Of a stretch of DNA of 64,000 bases, positions 1 through 11,570 are shown piece after piece (positions within the stretch are counted from its first letter, which is position 1; every line of letters begins with the position of its first letter). Below the pieces are notes generated by a model that was not told the origin of the DNA, searched no databases, and worked only from the letters and a program-made list of their open reading frames with translations. The DNA comes from Planoprotostelium fungivorum. Lineage: Eukaryota > Evosea > Variosea > Cavosteliida > Cavosteliaceae. The position numbers and the translations under genes were made by a program. The stretch covers positions 124,001 through 188,000 of the forward strand of contig MDYQ01000128.1 in assembly GCA_003024175.1 (NCBI GenBank). The letters are read 5' to 3'.

Positions 1-117
1 ATAAACGGAAGATACATGTCTCGCTTTTGGAACGTGTTCTGGTAGAAGTTTTCAATTTTGATCACTGATCCAACCACTACTTCATAATTGATCCACTGAA
101 ACGTGGGAAATTTATTC

Positions 118-1273
118 TCAGCAAGATCGAGAGTTCTGAACGGATGTGATCACAATGGCAATTGCACCAACTTCTTCCAGACGATCCAATGTTTCATTCA
201 CATCTGACTTGGCAATCATCACCTGCAGAACATCATCATCATCATCATTGTCTCTATCATCATCATCACCTTGACAGCCAACCACTCCTTATCCTCCAAC
301 GGAGAGATCGTGGGGGACTTCATACCAGGTGTGATCTTACAAGCTTCTTCCAAATTCTTCCTCATGATGTTGTATTCACACATGACGTACTTCTCTGCAA
401 TCAACACTCCTACCATTCTCTTCTTCACTTTCTCGATCATCGCCTGCGCATCTCATCAGATGCATCTCTCATGACATGTCTAAACGTCACCTTGTGCTGA
501 GAGTTTGGATTGGCAACTAGGACGGCCTGTGTCGTCATGATGGTGTGCACTGCCTCTAAACCTGCGGCTTGCATCGTGGCTCCCGATTCGACCAAGTCGA
601 CCACGGCATCGGCGACACCCAGAGGACAAGCCACCTGCACATCTTTCAGATGACATCATCATCATCATCTCCCTCACCTCGACCGAGCCGGACACATACC
701 GAACGGTCGTCTCTTTCGTAGAGTCTAATTCCTGGAAAAACTTCTTCGTGAGGTTGGGAAATGAGGTGACGATCCTCTTTCCGGCCAGCTCGTTGGCGGA
801 CTTGATGTTGCTTCTCTTGGGTGCTTGGATGCAGAGCTTGCAGTGTCCGAAGCCGAGTTGGAGGAGGGTCTGTGAATGTGAGCTCAATGTCGGAGATGAT
901 AACATGGATGATGAACGTGTGTTACGATGAGATGGAGAGATGGGTTTCCAAATTGAGCTGACCTCTAATTGGACTTGAGATTCAGCTACAATGTCCTCTC
1001 CTGTGATGCCAAGATCGACTCTTCCCTCGCTGGTATAGAGAGCGATGTCTGCCGCTGGGAGAAAGACGATGGCCATGTTGAAGTTTGTACAGACGGCGAT
1101 GTCCAATCTATCCACCACAATCAGAATGGAAGTGGATGTCATTTAGTTCACCTCTCTTTACGGTGGAAACGGATATCGATGTGCTTCAGCAGCTGCATGC
1201 ATCTCTCGTACAGTCTTCCCTTCTTTGGAATGGCCAGCATGCATCTTCCTTCTAATCCGTCCACGAGATCCAT
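118..1273 (-). CDS. hisG: ATP phosphoribosyltransferase (histidine biosynthesis step 1), six exons
   Basis: The enzyme condenses ATP with PRPP in the first step of histidine synthesis, in the cytosol. Six exons can be joined in phase. The first (1152-1273) encodes AIPKKGRLYERCMQLL. The next carry AVCTNF, FLPAADIALY and VDLGITGEDIV, then LGFGHCKLCIQAPKR, ACPLGVADAVVDLVESGAT and finally ITPGMKSPTISPLED followed by the C-terminal regulatory region. Introns lie at 1108-1151, 870-962, 635-677, 444-490 and 223-269 and are 43-93 nt with GT..AG ends. The ATG at 1273 is chosen because an in-frame stop lies just upstream. The whole reads as a long-form HisG. An AATAAA immediately after the TGA (110-115, complement) may serve as the poly(A) signal. 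The family assignment is secure. Confidence 0.93.
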
Positions 1274-1410
1274 GATGTCTGATAGAGATGGAGGTCACGA
1301 TGTCAAAGTTTTGCTCGTGGCTAAGTGACCATCGATGAACTCTACCGGAGTAAAAATTCCAAGAAAGTTCGACCGTTGGTTCATCTGATCTCATCTTTGA
1401 ATGTGATAAG

Positions 1411-3555
1411 ATGAAGGACGGTGGGTTCTATTCTAAACGTAACGTCCATTAAATGTGCGATAGGATGGACAACAGAAGAAGTTTTATTACTATTGCATTC
1501 CGTTGAGAAGGTGATTCGTCTCATTTATTGTCCATCTCTCAAGACGTGGTGTCGATTGGACTCTATTCGATCGCATATTACCATTCTTATCGTCCGAACC
1601 AACATATCAACCTTCATTAGCACGGGGAGGATGCATGGTCCACTGTATCCGATGTTATGAAGGCTTACATCGAGAAATGCAACTCTCTGAAGAAAGGAGA
1701 CGAATCGGAACTCATCAGAGACCCTCAGATCTTCACTCAATCGGTGATGTCATCCCAATGAGGATCATCGTCCCCCACTGACGATCTTAAAGAGGTGTAA
1801 TCGAAAGTACAGTGAAGTCATCTCCGAGTTAAAGCCATCTAACGGAGGCAAACTGGGTGTGCATCTCATCATGTCATCAGGCTCGCATCACACGTCATCA
1901 CGAGTCGTTGTAGATGACATCATCGTACAGAGTCTCCATCAAAAGGAAAGAAGAGAGCGGAAGACAAGTACAAGACCGAAAGAATGGACGAACTGAAGAA
2001 GATGATCGAGGAGCAAGAACTGCAGATCAGAAAACTGAGGCTCGAAATCTCAGAGATCAACTCTGGAAGATGGGACGAGAAGGTGAAAAGATTGTGATGA
2101 GGTGATGGTAATGACTCTGATCTAGTTGGGGATCGTCAAAGAGGAACACAGTGGAGATGTGAGTATAGAGAGGATTCTAAGACATTTCACTTTTCTTTCA
2201 TTTCTTCACTTGATACACGAAAATAACGAAAAAAAGATTTGAATTTATCGAAAAAAAGTGAAAAAAAGAATAATCAAAAGGACAGGATGCACCCATTCAC
2301 TCACGCACTCGATCACTATCCAATACAAAGATGAGGTGTGATATCACATGTGACATCTCTGATGAGCTACTAGCCCCGTGAAAGACAACGGTTCGCTGAA
2401 TCGATCGCGAAGCTCGTCCATGAAGAGAAAAACCGATGAAATTCCGTCTGTTCCATCTACACCAGAGATTCCCACACCAGGGTGACCCATATCTCTCAAC
2501 GATATCTCACTATGATATCTCACCTGTGTATCACCTGTACATCTTACAACGATATCTCACCTGCATATCTCTCAACGAAATCTCACCTGTATATCTCACC
2601 CGCACATCTCTCAACGATATCTCATGTGTACATCTCACCACTCGATTGACACACGACAGAGGAGGGAAGAGACTGTTAAAGAAGACACCTTCCAAGAACA
2701 CGCCGACGCTGTCTCCTGATATGACAAAGAAGATGGAGAAGATCATTCAGATGCTGATCGAACACAAACACGGCTATGTCTTTAGATATCCGGTCACGAA
2801 CGAAGAGGCGCCCGATTACGATCGCATCATCAAGAGGAGGATGGACTTGTCCACCATACAGGCGAATCTGGCCGAGGGGGTGGGAGGTCGGGAGTGGCTG
2901 GTTGTAGATTGACGGGGGGCAGAAAATCGGGAGCGTGGTGGAGTTCTGGAGGGATCTGTTGTTGATGTACCAGAATGCGCTCAAGTATAATGCAAAGGGT
3001 GGGAGCCGATGATGCATCACATCATATCACATCACATCGACATCATGTTCCATCGGATACATGATCTCTCGTTTCGATGTTTGAAAGAGGATTGAAGTGG
3101 TCGGCAGGATCCGACATCTGGATCATCGCCAATGACATGAAGAAGATGACGGGAAAAGAGTTGGACCCTCTATTCGGTAGTGAAGGTCTCCTTCGGCCCA
3201 AGTCACTGCGTGAGATGACAAAGCTTAGAGGACAGACGACTGAAGTGAACACAGTGGCTGCAGACAGAGAGGTAGCCATGTTGCAGAGAGACAACGACCA
3301 GAGCGTCGTGGAATTTGAAGACGAACATGTGATGTGATCTTGTGTCCGATGGGTGATTGACGTATTGACAGTCGATGGATTTGGAGGATGAAGACGATGA
3401 GCCTCTCATCCTCCCATCTCCCAAGATCACGAAAGGTAATGGACATCTTTTCCCTCAAACATGGAGAAGCTGATGCATCTTTGACAGATCCAAAGAAAAA
3501 ATCAGAGGGGGGTAAGAAGAAGAAGTCACAGAGCAAGAGGAAGAGGGAAGAATAA
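1411..3555 (+). CDS. SANT/Myb - coiled coil - bromodomain protein (BRD8-like chromatin factor)
   Basis: Splicing 1421-1463 and 1511-1620 gives MKDGWTTEEVLLLLHSVEK followed by HGEDAWSTVSDVMKAY, a SANT domain at the N-terminus. A charged coiled coil follows (1930-2075, with MDELKKMIEEQELQIRKLR). The bromodomain is at about 2710-3180: YRIIKRRMDLST-like (here YDRIIKRRMDLSTI), LLLMYQNALKYNAKG and SDIWIIANDMKKM, with the conserved asparagine in the YNAKGSD stretch. The C-terminus is Lys/Arg-rich, a likely nuclear signal. SANT-coil-bromodomain order is typical of plant and animal BRD8-type NuA4 subunits, so acetyl-lysine reading in the nucleus is inferred. At least two introns (1857-1930, 2880-2922) contain the recurrent TCGTTGTAGA element. 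The region 2170-2370 between coil and linker was not fully resolved. Confidence 0.8.
2485..2640. repeat. Intronic minisatellite, about 24-bp unit
   Basis: The long intron before the bromodomain exon holds five to six diverged copies of a unit like ATCTCTCAACGATATCTCAC. Unit borders vary, with partial copies lacking the CAACGA piece. It lies wholly inside the intron. Confidence 0.75.
2880..2922 (+). repeat. Introner-like intron, sense copy (type A)
   Basis: This 43-nt intron of the bromodomain gene is almost entirely the shared element. Its core GGAGTGGCTGGTTGTAGATT is followed by GACGGG and a CAG acceptor. The same layout is seen in introns 15511-15547 and 38404-38442 of unrelated genes. Confidence 0.8.
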
Positions 3556-3660
3556 AGACATGGAATGTACCTTTCTTTTTATTAACACACCACAACGAGT
3601 GTGGACGGCATCTATATCCATTCAGGATCTGTCAAATCGCATCTCGCTGATGCGAGAAAC

Positions 3661-6530
3661 ATGAGTTCCATGTGGTCCAGCGGGTTCTTAGGAGAGAGTC
3701 CTGAACTCGAAGAGGATCGAGAAGAGATCGATCGTCTTCGAATCGTAATCAGGGATCACATACAAGACATCAGCATCAGGCTCTCTGAGATCAGAGACGA
3801 GCTATCTGCATCTGAAGATCACGACGACAGTTACGTCTATAAACTGAAGACCATCTTTGACGTTCAAGAGGTATGGATGATTACGGGCGTGCATTTTAAT
3901 TGTGACAGATCCTATCGACGGTTCCTGTGAAGAAGGAGGTCTTCAAGAAGAACATATTGCAAATCATCCAAAAGTCGAGCACCTCTGCTTCCCTCCGTCA
4001 GGTGATTTCTTGCCATATCCCAATGCGAATTCATCATCTCAACGAGGGAAGGTCTTCATCTTGAGAGGCATGGAACATTTCCTGTGGATTATCCGATGTA
4101 AATTCATCGTCATAGAGGATTACCTCAGTTCTACCCCCCTCGTGATGAAGTCGGTGCTCAGACTATCTAATGCAGTCGAAAGAGCCAGAGACGTGAGCGT
4201 CGCTCTCTTCTCATCCATCTGATATTCCTCAGAGATTACGCGCCCCGATGGGAGTCGATGGAGGGAACATGGAGCTCACCAATGAGAGACAGGAATTATT
4301 GTCGAAGGTCCAACAGCTGCAGAAGCAATTAGAAGAATCAGAGAGCGCCAAGTTCGAGTTACATCTCGAAGCCGCCACACTCCGAAAGCAGATGGAAAGG
4401 TGATGCCACGTCTTCATCTTCTGATGAGATGGCTCACTGTCTCGTGAAGGTTGCAAGATTCTTTCTACAGCTCATCTGTCGCTGGACCGAACTTTGGAGT
4501 GTCCACACTGCCAGCAAGAGGTCTACCTCTTAGCTCCTCTTATTCTTCATTATCGAATCCCAAAACTTCCGTCCCGCTCACGAGATCCATGGTGAGAGAA
4601 ATGGCGGGAAAACCGAATTGAGACTTTACAGAACCGAGCGGACACGATCGCTCAGATGGAACAAGTGCAATTGTCACCAGAGACGAGGAGGATATCTTAC
4701 TTTTCTGCCGTCAAGGTGCGTGGTAGACTCTTAAGACATCGCGATCATGTGGCGATGATGATGCTGACGAGCGTTGTAGAGAGCGGAATCGATGTTGCCT
4801 CCCAGAAGTGAGATCGTCTCCCCCAAAACGGTGGGAACGGAATTTCTCGGAAATTTCTCACCGACCATCAGGAGCCCATACCCAGACGCAGGAAACCAGA
4901 AATGGATGCGGAAAATTCACAAGAAGTTTCAGAGACGGAAGAGGAAGACATGAGGTCAGACATCATCCATCATCATGTCCGTGTCATCATCATGATGTTC
5001 ATCATCATTGTCTGAATCGAACGACAGGGACGAATTCTTAGACCTCCTCTACGATCTCGCCACCCCACGCCCTCCAAAGAAGAAACCACCCCCCGTCATC
5101 ACATCACCTCCCATCGCATCACCCTCTGCCTCTCCCCCCTCCTCCCCCATTCCAATCTCCCCGAAGAACTATCCCCCTCCACTCTCTTCATCACCTCCAT
5201 CATCATCACCGCCATCATCGTCCATCATCACATCATCGTCATCCGTCATGGGATCCACCTCTTCTTCATGGGAATCGACTTCTCCCAAGATCGACGGTAG
5301 TCCGGTATCTCCCACCATGTCTCCACGGGATAACGGAAATATCTGGCGGACGACAGATCGCACGGGAGTACCAAGATCTGCAGATATTTTCTTGAACCAG
5401 AAAGGCCTCAGGGCACAGACCATGAGTGCTCCAGCGCACTCGTGGGTATCGAGGAGGTCACCCAGTGAGTCCACCATCTACAACGAGACACAGAAAATAG
5501 ACTTTCTGACGAAATTTCGTGGAGATATCGTTGACTTTTCACAGCCATATCTTCAGTACCTGCAGAAGTGTCTGTCATCATCTATTACGGCAGCACTACG
5601 ACGACACAATTGAGAGCCAGAATCAAAGCCAACAACGACAGTACAGTCAGAGAAGTCATCCAAGGCTTCCTCAGCAACAACCGCGCGAACCTCTCGAAAT
5701 TGGAGCAAGATCAAAAGTACTCCCTGTTCGATCCTTCTTCGAGGCTATATTTAGATCCAGAGTCCACCATGGGAAGGTACAACTTTGGGAGAGACGTGAG
5801 AGATTCCGCAGAAATTTCGGGTGATGACGTAATATGATGTAGGTGAGGTTAGATCTGAAGGTCAGCCCGGAAGAAGATGTGACGAGGGAGTTTGTCATAT
5901 TGACAGTCACGGCGCCACAGTTGATCGATGCGACACTGACGGTGAAGATTGAGAGACACAAGACGATACTCGATGTCATACAGAGAGTGAGGGGCTTCTT
6001 TATTTGTATAGATGAGAGCGTCTCCTCATCGTTCGTCATCACATCATCACAACATCACATCATCACAACATCACAACATCACATCATCACAACATCACAT
6101 CATCACATCATCACATCATCACATCATCACATCATCACACATCACATCATCACAACCTCACAACATCACATCATCACAGCATCAACACAACGATGATTGT
6201 GACGATCACTCTCTCGATCATCACAGTGATCACCTGTACATCATCTCGACATCTCACCCGATCGTCCATACATCACCCTCATCATCACCCTCCATCACAC
6301 GTACGTACGTATCAGTGACGGAACGACAGGTTCAGAAGAAAGTGGCGGGAGAAATAGCCGTTGGAAAATGGGGGATCCAATTGGATCGAAAATGGTTAGA
6401 CCCTAGGAGCAGGATCTCCTCGTTCGATTTTGTACACATGGTGGGTCACAATATTTCGTACCCGTCTACAACTGACCCGAAACAGCAACCATTGGTTTTT
6501 TTGAAAAGAGATAGTTTGACTCTGAGATGA
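3661..6530 (+). CDS. Coiled-coil, Ser/Pro-rich protein with C-terminal ubiquitin-fold/RA-like region
   Basis: Not assigned to a named family. The N-terminal exon starts MSSMWSSGFLGESPE and continues into a helical, acidic region. A second coiled coil (4240-4400) has LLSKVQQLQKQLEESE. A long Pro/Ser tract follows (about 5050-5300: PPPVITSP and runs of S and P). From 5540 the chain becomes globular: VSVIIYYGSTTTTQLRARIK, then LFDPSSRLYLDPE, VRLDLKVSPEED, VTERQV-free VQKKVAGEIAVGKWGIQLD and QPLVFLKRDSLTLR before the TGA. Two hydrophobic, basic modules of this kind suggest Ras-association or ubiquitin-like folds. That is inference from pattern only. Introns at 4716-4779 and 6441-6485 carry the TCGTTGTAGA element in sense and antisense. 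A long intron (about 5990-6330) carries a CATCACA repeat. Confidence 0.62.
6030..6190. repeat. CATCACA-type simple repeat in an intron
   Basis: Imperfect runs of CATCACAT and CATCACAA fill about 160 bp of the 340-nt intron between the VIQR and VQKKV exons of the coiled-coil gene. Open frames across it are an artefact of the repeat. Confidence 0.85.
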
Positions 6531-6608
6531 TGTCTTTATGTTTCATCGTCATCATCACGATGATGCATGCGACGGGAGAGATGAAGAGGGATCGTGAGCG
6601 AGGAGAAA

Positions 6609-7831
6609 TCAGCTGCCCCTCTTCTGTTCTAATATCCATCTACAACGGTTGAGAAATAGATGAGATGGCTGATGACTCACTGTCCGACTTGGATGTTGTT
6701 GTACGTGATAGTCCATGCGTCGTGGTGCACTTTCGGGTAAATCGTAAATTTGACGTTTTTTGCGTTCGCGTTCATCAGCGCTTGGTACATCTACAACGAG
6801 TCAGTATGAGTTTTGGCGGGAAATACCAGAAATATCGCAAAAAGATGTGTGAAATTTCGTGGAATCTTACCTCCTGACTGTGTTCGAGAGGTACGATGCG
6901 ATCGGCATCACCGTGGAAGATCCTTTTCAAGTTGAATTTCAAGTTTCAAGTTGAAAAACTCACCACTGAGGAATCTGGGCTGTCCTGTGGATATTCGAAG
7001 CGACTTCTCCGCAGATGGGAACAAGGCTGGCAAATCTATAGACATCAGTCATCGAAGGTGGACATGATGTGACGAAGGTGATGATGTGATGGAGAACATC
7101 ACCTCTCTGAGCAGTAGACTCCGAGCTCCCAGACACCGCAGCCTCCCATGGAGAAACCAGTAATGTGAACTCGATCGAGATCGACTTCGAGGTTAGGTAA
7201 CATCTGGACATCTATCATCTTCTGCGATGGAGGTGATGTGAAAGATCACCTCCTCTAACAGAGCGTTGAGCACATCGGCCTTCCATCCGTAACCGTATTT
7301 CTTATCTAAAGAAGGAGACACCGTGATGAAGTTTTCTGCGTAAAACTTACAGACCTTTGGGGTTTTAGAAGTGTATGAGACGAAGAAAATGAAGTCACCT
7401 CTTCTGGAACGGGAGTGCCTGAAAAGTCGTCACTGGATGGATTCTCTGATTGACAATAAGCAGGGATGTCGATCTTGGGCTCCTGGTATCTGTCACGTGA
7501 CGTAATCGTCTTGGTTGCCACTCACTTGGCCGTCTTTTAGACGATCGTAGCACAAGATGATCTTTGGAATTCCGTGGCGAAGGGTGTATTGTATATCGCC
7601 TTCTCCATTCTGTGACTCCCCAGATCCGTGCAGGAACAGTAACAAAGGCCACCCTCTTTCAGGCTGTATCGATTTCAGACGGGAACTCTATTCGCACCTG
7701 CTGACCTTCTGTCCAGAGGGTGTCGATACAAAGTAATCGTATCCAAATTTTCTCGTTGTCTTCGTCTGCCGATAGAGCTGGAACGATATGTGTTTCGTCT
7801 TGGCTACCTCTGGCAGCTTGATGAGCTTCAT
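6609..7831 (-). CDS. Alpha/beta hydrolase (predicted esterase/peptidase, LpqC-like)
   Basis: Joining exons in phase gives a YFVSTPSGQKPERGWPLLL start of the fold with LFLHGSGE (oxyanion region). The nucleophile elbow is HITGFSMGGCGVWELG (Ser of GFSMGG). An acid strand IFHGDADRIVPLEHSQ and a catalytic histidine in YPKVHHDAWTITYNN follow, and the chain ends WILEQKRGS. This order is characteristic of secreted or cytosolic carboxylesterase-like hydrolases. The substrate cannot be inferred. The start is set at the ATG of MKLIKLPEVAK (7831); upstream codons in the same frame lack an ATG. The last two introns (6640-6680 and 6791-6870) both end in CGTTGTAG, so the recurrent element provides their 3' splice sites. 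Confidence 0.82.
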
Positions 7832-8512
7832 CGATGGATGCGTCTGTTGTCTTGGATCTTTTCCGTGAGAAGAGAAAATACTGTTGAACGGTGAATTTGG
7901 CCTAAATTTCACGGCAAACACGTCTGTACGGGAACCTCTACTACTATAGAGGTCAGTTGGGCGACCTTAGTGTAGGTTCCTCTTCTGTCAGCACATTCTC
8001 AAACGATATTTTCTCAATGCTTCTCAGGTTTGTAACCTAACCGATAGGTGTGCGATCGTTGATGCACAATAGGGCACTATGATTCACTTTGAAGAGTCGT
8101 GCCAGGCGTGATTGAGCAGTTGCTCGATCAGAGAGCATGAGGGCTTTCCATTCCGCCGTTGATCACTCACTATGCACGATCCTAAGCACACCGACATTGT
8201 TCAATCTCAACCATTGGGAATGTCACGTTGACAGCATCAGTCAACCATAAGTAATAAGTAGTCTTTGGACGATAAAATTGTAGACCGACTGTACATACTC
8301 ATTCAATCTCAATTCGCGGTGGTGTGAGCTCTATGCACTCTGGAAACACTTTCACAACACGAAAGAAAGAAGCAGGATAGTTTGATAAAGTTTATCTTCT
8401 GTGGTGGTAGGCAGTGACGCTCGCGTGGGACGGATGATTCTGAAACCAGACGAATGAATAATATGATGAACGCGAAAAAAATGATTTCATCATTGCACGA
8501 TTCACAATCGAA
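7832..8512. other. Intergenic region, nothing recognised
   Basis: This is the spacer between the divergent hydrolase (-) and small membrane protein (+) genes. No coding exon, RNA gene or repeat could be supported. It presumably holds both promoters. Confidence 0.5.
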
Positions 8513-8767
8513 ATGAGCGAATTCCAATCACCGAGTTCCCCCAGGCCCCCTCCCGCTGTAGAACCCTTCAGCATGGTTCAGCGGACACCCATCGCCACTA
8601 TGGTTGGCGGATCATATGGACTATTGGGAGGCCTCCTCAGGTACATCAGTGAGAGACGCTCAGGTATACCGTATGAGCTGGCAAAGAAGGTTCCTTTGAG
8701 ATACACAGCCATCGGCGCTGCCCTAGGATTCGTAGGAGGGGGCATCTTTGGCCTCGGAACGTGGTAA
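8513..8767 (+). CDS. Small Gly-rich membrane protein (84 aa), hypothetical
   Basis: Single-exon frame of 84 residues. A Ser/Pro-rich N-terminus (EFQSPSSPRPPP) is followed by two hydrophobic, glycine-rich segments, around TMVGGSYGLLGGLL and IGAALGFVGGGIFGLGTW, separated by a basic loop (RYISERRSGIPYELAKK). Such paired Gly-zipper helices are common in small mitochondrial inner-membrane or organelle proteins, but no family is recognised. The ATG follows an A-rich stretch, and the frame closes with TAA a few bases before another in-frame stop. The compact size and two-helix design support a real gene. Localisation is a guess. Confidence 0.6.
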   Translation: MSEFQSPSSPRPPPAVEPFSMVQRTPIATMVGGSYGLLGGLLRYISERRSGIPYELAKKVPLRYTAIGAALGFVGGGIFGLGTW

Positions 8768-9132
8768 TAGATCGAAATGGATACTTGCTTCTTCTCTTGC
8801 TCTTCATCGGGGAGGCGTGACCATTAAGAGGTATCATGCGAGATGTTTGCATCCGAAAGAGGTCAGACTCCAACAAGTGTCTCCCAAACAGCCGATGGAG
8901 GTCTTCCTCCAGCTGATTCGTCTTTTTGCATGTGACCGAGGCGGTTGGTGGTTCCAGATTTTCAAAATAAAATCGGCCACATTACATCAACGAGAGCCAC
9001 ACAAAGCACGAGGGGAAGGATAGCTATTGGAAGTCTGTTAATTAAGAAAGGAGGATCTGTCAATAACCAGCAGCATCGAATCGTCTATCATCATACGATT
9101 TCCAACCGACATCGAGGATCATACTGAGCAAC
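8768..9132. other. Intergenic region, nothing recognised
   Basis: Between the small membrane prot gene and the PP2C gene, both (+). Short frames here do not join to any exon. It probably holds the 3' UTR and the next promoter. Confidence 0.5.
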
Positions 9133-11387
9133 ATGAGTGAGGAAACGGAGATAGAGACGACGTATCCTTGTTCAGGTGTAACGGGAGTACAAGGTGAGTC
9201 GAGCAGAGGAGCTCTTTAAAAACCGTTAAGACATCCGACCGCCCGTCATACATCCTCCAACACCATCTTCTATATCCATCTGCGATATCTATTGATTATG
9301 AAGTCACCGACCCCTTTCCACCAGGGCGGCGACCGACCATGGAAGATAGTCACATCGTAATCGATGATGTTAGAAAGGAATTTCCAGATATCACCTTCTC
9401 TGGAGAGGAAAAGATAGCTTATTATGCGGTCTACGATGGACATGGAGGACACAGAGCCGCCGCCATGTGCTCTGCTCACCTTCACAAGTCCATATTAAAT
9501 GATCCCGCTTTCAACGAGGGAGACGTAGAGAAGGCCATCAGAAACGGGTTCGCTTCCACAGACAGGTGATTTCGAAGATTGTCCATTATCGTGAATATCA
9601 TTAAAGTTCGCATCACACGATTGACATAATGGCAGCCTCATCTTGAGCACATCGGTCACAGAGGGATGGAGGGACGGTTCGACCGCCGTGGTTGTCATCT
9701 TGGTCGGTAGCACTCTATACATCGCCAACGCCGGTGATTCAGAGGCTGTCTTGGGAAGAAAAATCACGACCGAAGGTGAAACATCCCTTCCCATTCGATC
9801 ATAATGTGATTCACATCCATCAGATGAAGTGGAAGACAAGAGCTTGGACGACTACACTCAGCCAACAGGTTTCCAAGCCACACTCTTATCCGTCAAACAC
9901 AAGCCATCAGAGCCATCAGAGAAGGAGCGCATCAAGCAGGCCGGAGGTGATGCAACTCTCTCGATTTATTCTGAAGCCTCTCAGGTCACGTGGTGATGGG
10001 GAGAGTGATGGGATCACTCGCTGTGGCAAGATCTCTCGGAGACCGAGATTACAAGCATCCACACAATCAGGCAGAGGGCGACTTTGTGTCAGCTGAGCCT
10101 TATGTTCAGAAGGTGCAGCTGTCAGAGAAGGATCAGTTCATCATCGTGTCCTGCGATGGATTATGGTAGGGATTCGCAGATTCGCGGAATCGCAGATGCT
10201 GAAGGAGAGTAGGGACAGGACGAATTATCAGCAGGCGGTCAACTTTGTCGTCAAACGTAGAGAAGAGAATGGAATGGTGAGTCACGCCTCCATCATCATC
10301 ATGTCCATCACGTCCATCACGTCCATCACGTCCACATCATCGTCATACCACACCGTTGACCTCTTCGATCAGGCAGATAGTACGGCCAGTTCTCTGGTCC
10401 AATTTGCGATAGAGAGGGGCTCCCTGGATAATGTGACAGCCATTGTAGTATTCCTAACGAAACAAGACCCACCAATCACTCCAAGAGCAGAGCCCGTCGT
10501 TCCTCCTATTTCTAACGGTGAGGCGTTGTAGATCGTCGCAATCGATTGAGACCCCGCAGTCCCGGTAGATAAGGTGGCGGGGGTCAGTAACATCAATGTC
10601 TTATCACCGAGAGATTTAGACAGAGTCAGAAAGCACAAACTACCATCGGGAGAGCCCATATTGGAGGGTGAGAGGTGTTTGGCTCGTTGTAGATGGCTGA
10701 CGTCATCAGCCCACTACTGTCAATTGCAAGGAAAGATGCTGCACCAACAGGGGACGATGCTCGTGACCCCCTCGGCCATTCTGTTCTGTTATTCGCAATT
10801 TGGAAAGAAGAAGACGGTGACATAATCAGTTGTAGATGGAAGATTCTGAGATGTTTCTCAGAAAAATATGTGTACGGATCAGATCCAGTCGATTCACTTC
10901 ATCAATTCACTCCCAGGCATCTGGATCAATTACAAAGGAAAAGAGGTGATTTATTGTCCATCTACAACCGGTCAACTCACTCTACTACAGTACAAATTCA
11001 TGTGGAAAGATGGCAGCGCAAATATGAACAGTTTCCCTAAATTGGGAGAGATGAAGGCCAAAATCGATCAGATGGCCAAGGGGGGCAACCAACCCTCAAC
11101 CCCTCCCAAAGACAATCCAGGTGAGCGTCTACAACGAGCCACTCCCGACCCTACCCTGCCTCGAGATTGACACGTCACAGCGGCACCGGAAGGCGAGGCG
11201 GATGTGACAGACGACGAAGACGGAGTGCCCGAGCTGCATGAGGACAGGAAGGTGAGAGATCGCATGAGATACATCACGATCATGTCTGATGGAGTTTAAG
11301 GAGGACGGAAAGACAGAAGAAGGTAACGCACCAGTGACATCAACGTTCTCGAGCGTCATCGGAAATTGGAGCCGGTTCGATGCATAA
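9133..11387 (+). CDS. PP2C-type protein phosphatase with C-terminal GRAM-like domain
   Basis: A metal-dependent Ser/Thr phosphatase. After intron 9194-9324 the chain reads GVTGVQGRRPTMEDSH, then YAVYDGHGGHRAA, DGSTAVVVILVG, LYIANAGDSEAVL, VMGSLAVARSLGDRDYK and FIIVSCDGLWDRTNYQQAV. These are all the core PP2C motifs with their metal-binding aspartates. Downstream exons join in phase to a second module: LSPRDLDRVRKHKLPSGEPI, AHYCQLQGKML, GTMLVTPSAILFCYSQFGKK, then IQSIHFINSLPGIWINYKGK and YKFMWKDG. This matches a GRAM domain (membrane lipid binding). An acidic tail ends RFDA. The GRAM part has no in-frame ATG of its own, which favours a single gene. Five introns after the phosphatase domain carry the TCGTTGTAGA element, in either orientation. 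Confidence 0.82.
10300..10345. repeat. 9-bp tandem repeat (GTCCATCAC) in PP2C intron
   Basis: Three to four tandem copies of GTCCATCAC lie in the intron after the GLWDRTNYQQAV exon. Confidence 0.8.
10668..10709 (+). repeat. Introner-like intron, sense copy
   Basis: This 42-nt intron in the GRAM part contains TTGGCTCGTTGTAGATGG then CTGACG. Its core is nearly the same as introns 2880-2922 and 15511-15547. Exon frames on both sides are held by a TCATCAG acceptor. Confidence 0.75.
11121..11180 (-). repeat. Introner-like intron, antisense copy
   Basis: This 60-nt intron of the (+) gene has the element inverted. TCTACAACGAGCCACTCC follows the donor, and a separate GTCACAG acceptor closes it. Confidence 0.75.
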
Positions 11388-11570
11388 AGAAGATGATTTC
11401 ATGCATTCACCTCTAAGAGGATATCCGTGATCGTCATGAGCTTTGACATCGAATAGAGAGCAAGTGAGGAGGTCGCGGCTGTCACTCCAAATTGTGCGAC
11501 GCAGCAAAAAAAGGTTGTAGTCGCAAGGGCGATTTATGCGAACGGCGGCACAGAGAGCATCGGGACAGAC

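Noticed and set aside
480-1142. Single-exon 220-residue minus-strand frame as a gene
   Set aside because: It is the middle exons of HisG read through two introns. Splicing gives a far better match to the family.
5471-5500. A 29-nt GTGAGT..CAG intron
   Set aside because: Removing it shifts the downstream frame away from the KIDFLTKFQVSVII continuation, so the sequence is taken as coding.
6012-6530. 172-residue His/Ser-rich frame, or a CRISPR-like array at 6030-6190
   Set aside because: The CATCACA runs are too short, too irregular and have no spacers. They lie inside an intron of a well-supported gene.
10518-10534. PP2C gene ending at SNGEAL stop
   Set aside because: The stop lies in a GTGAG..CAG intron. 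Removing it gives an in-phase GRAM-like continuation that otherwise has no start codon. Kept as an alternative-splicing question only.
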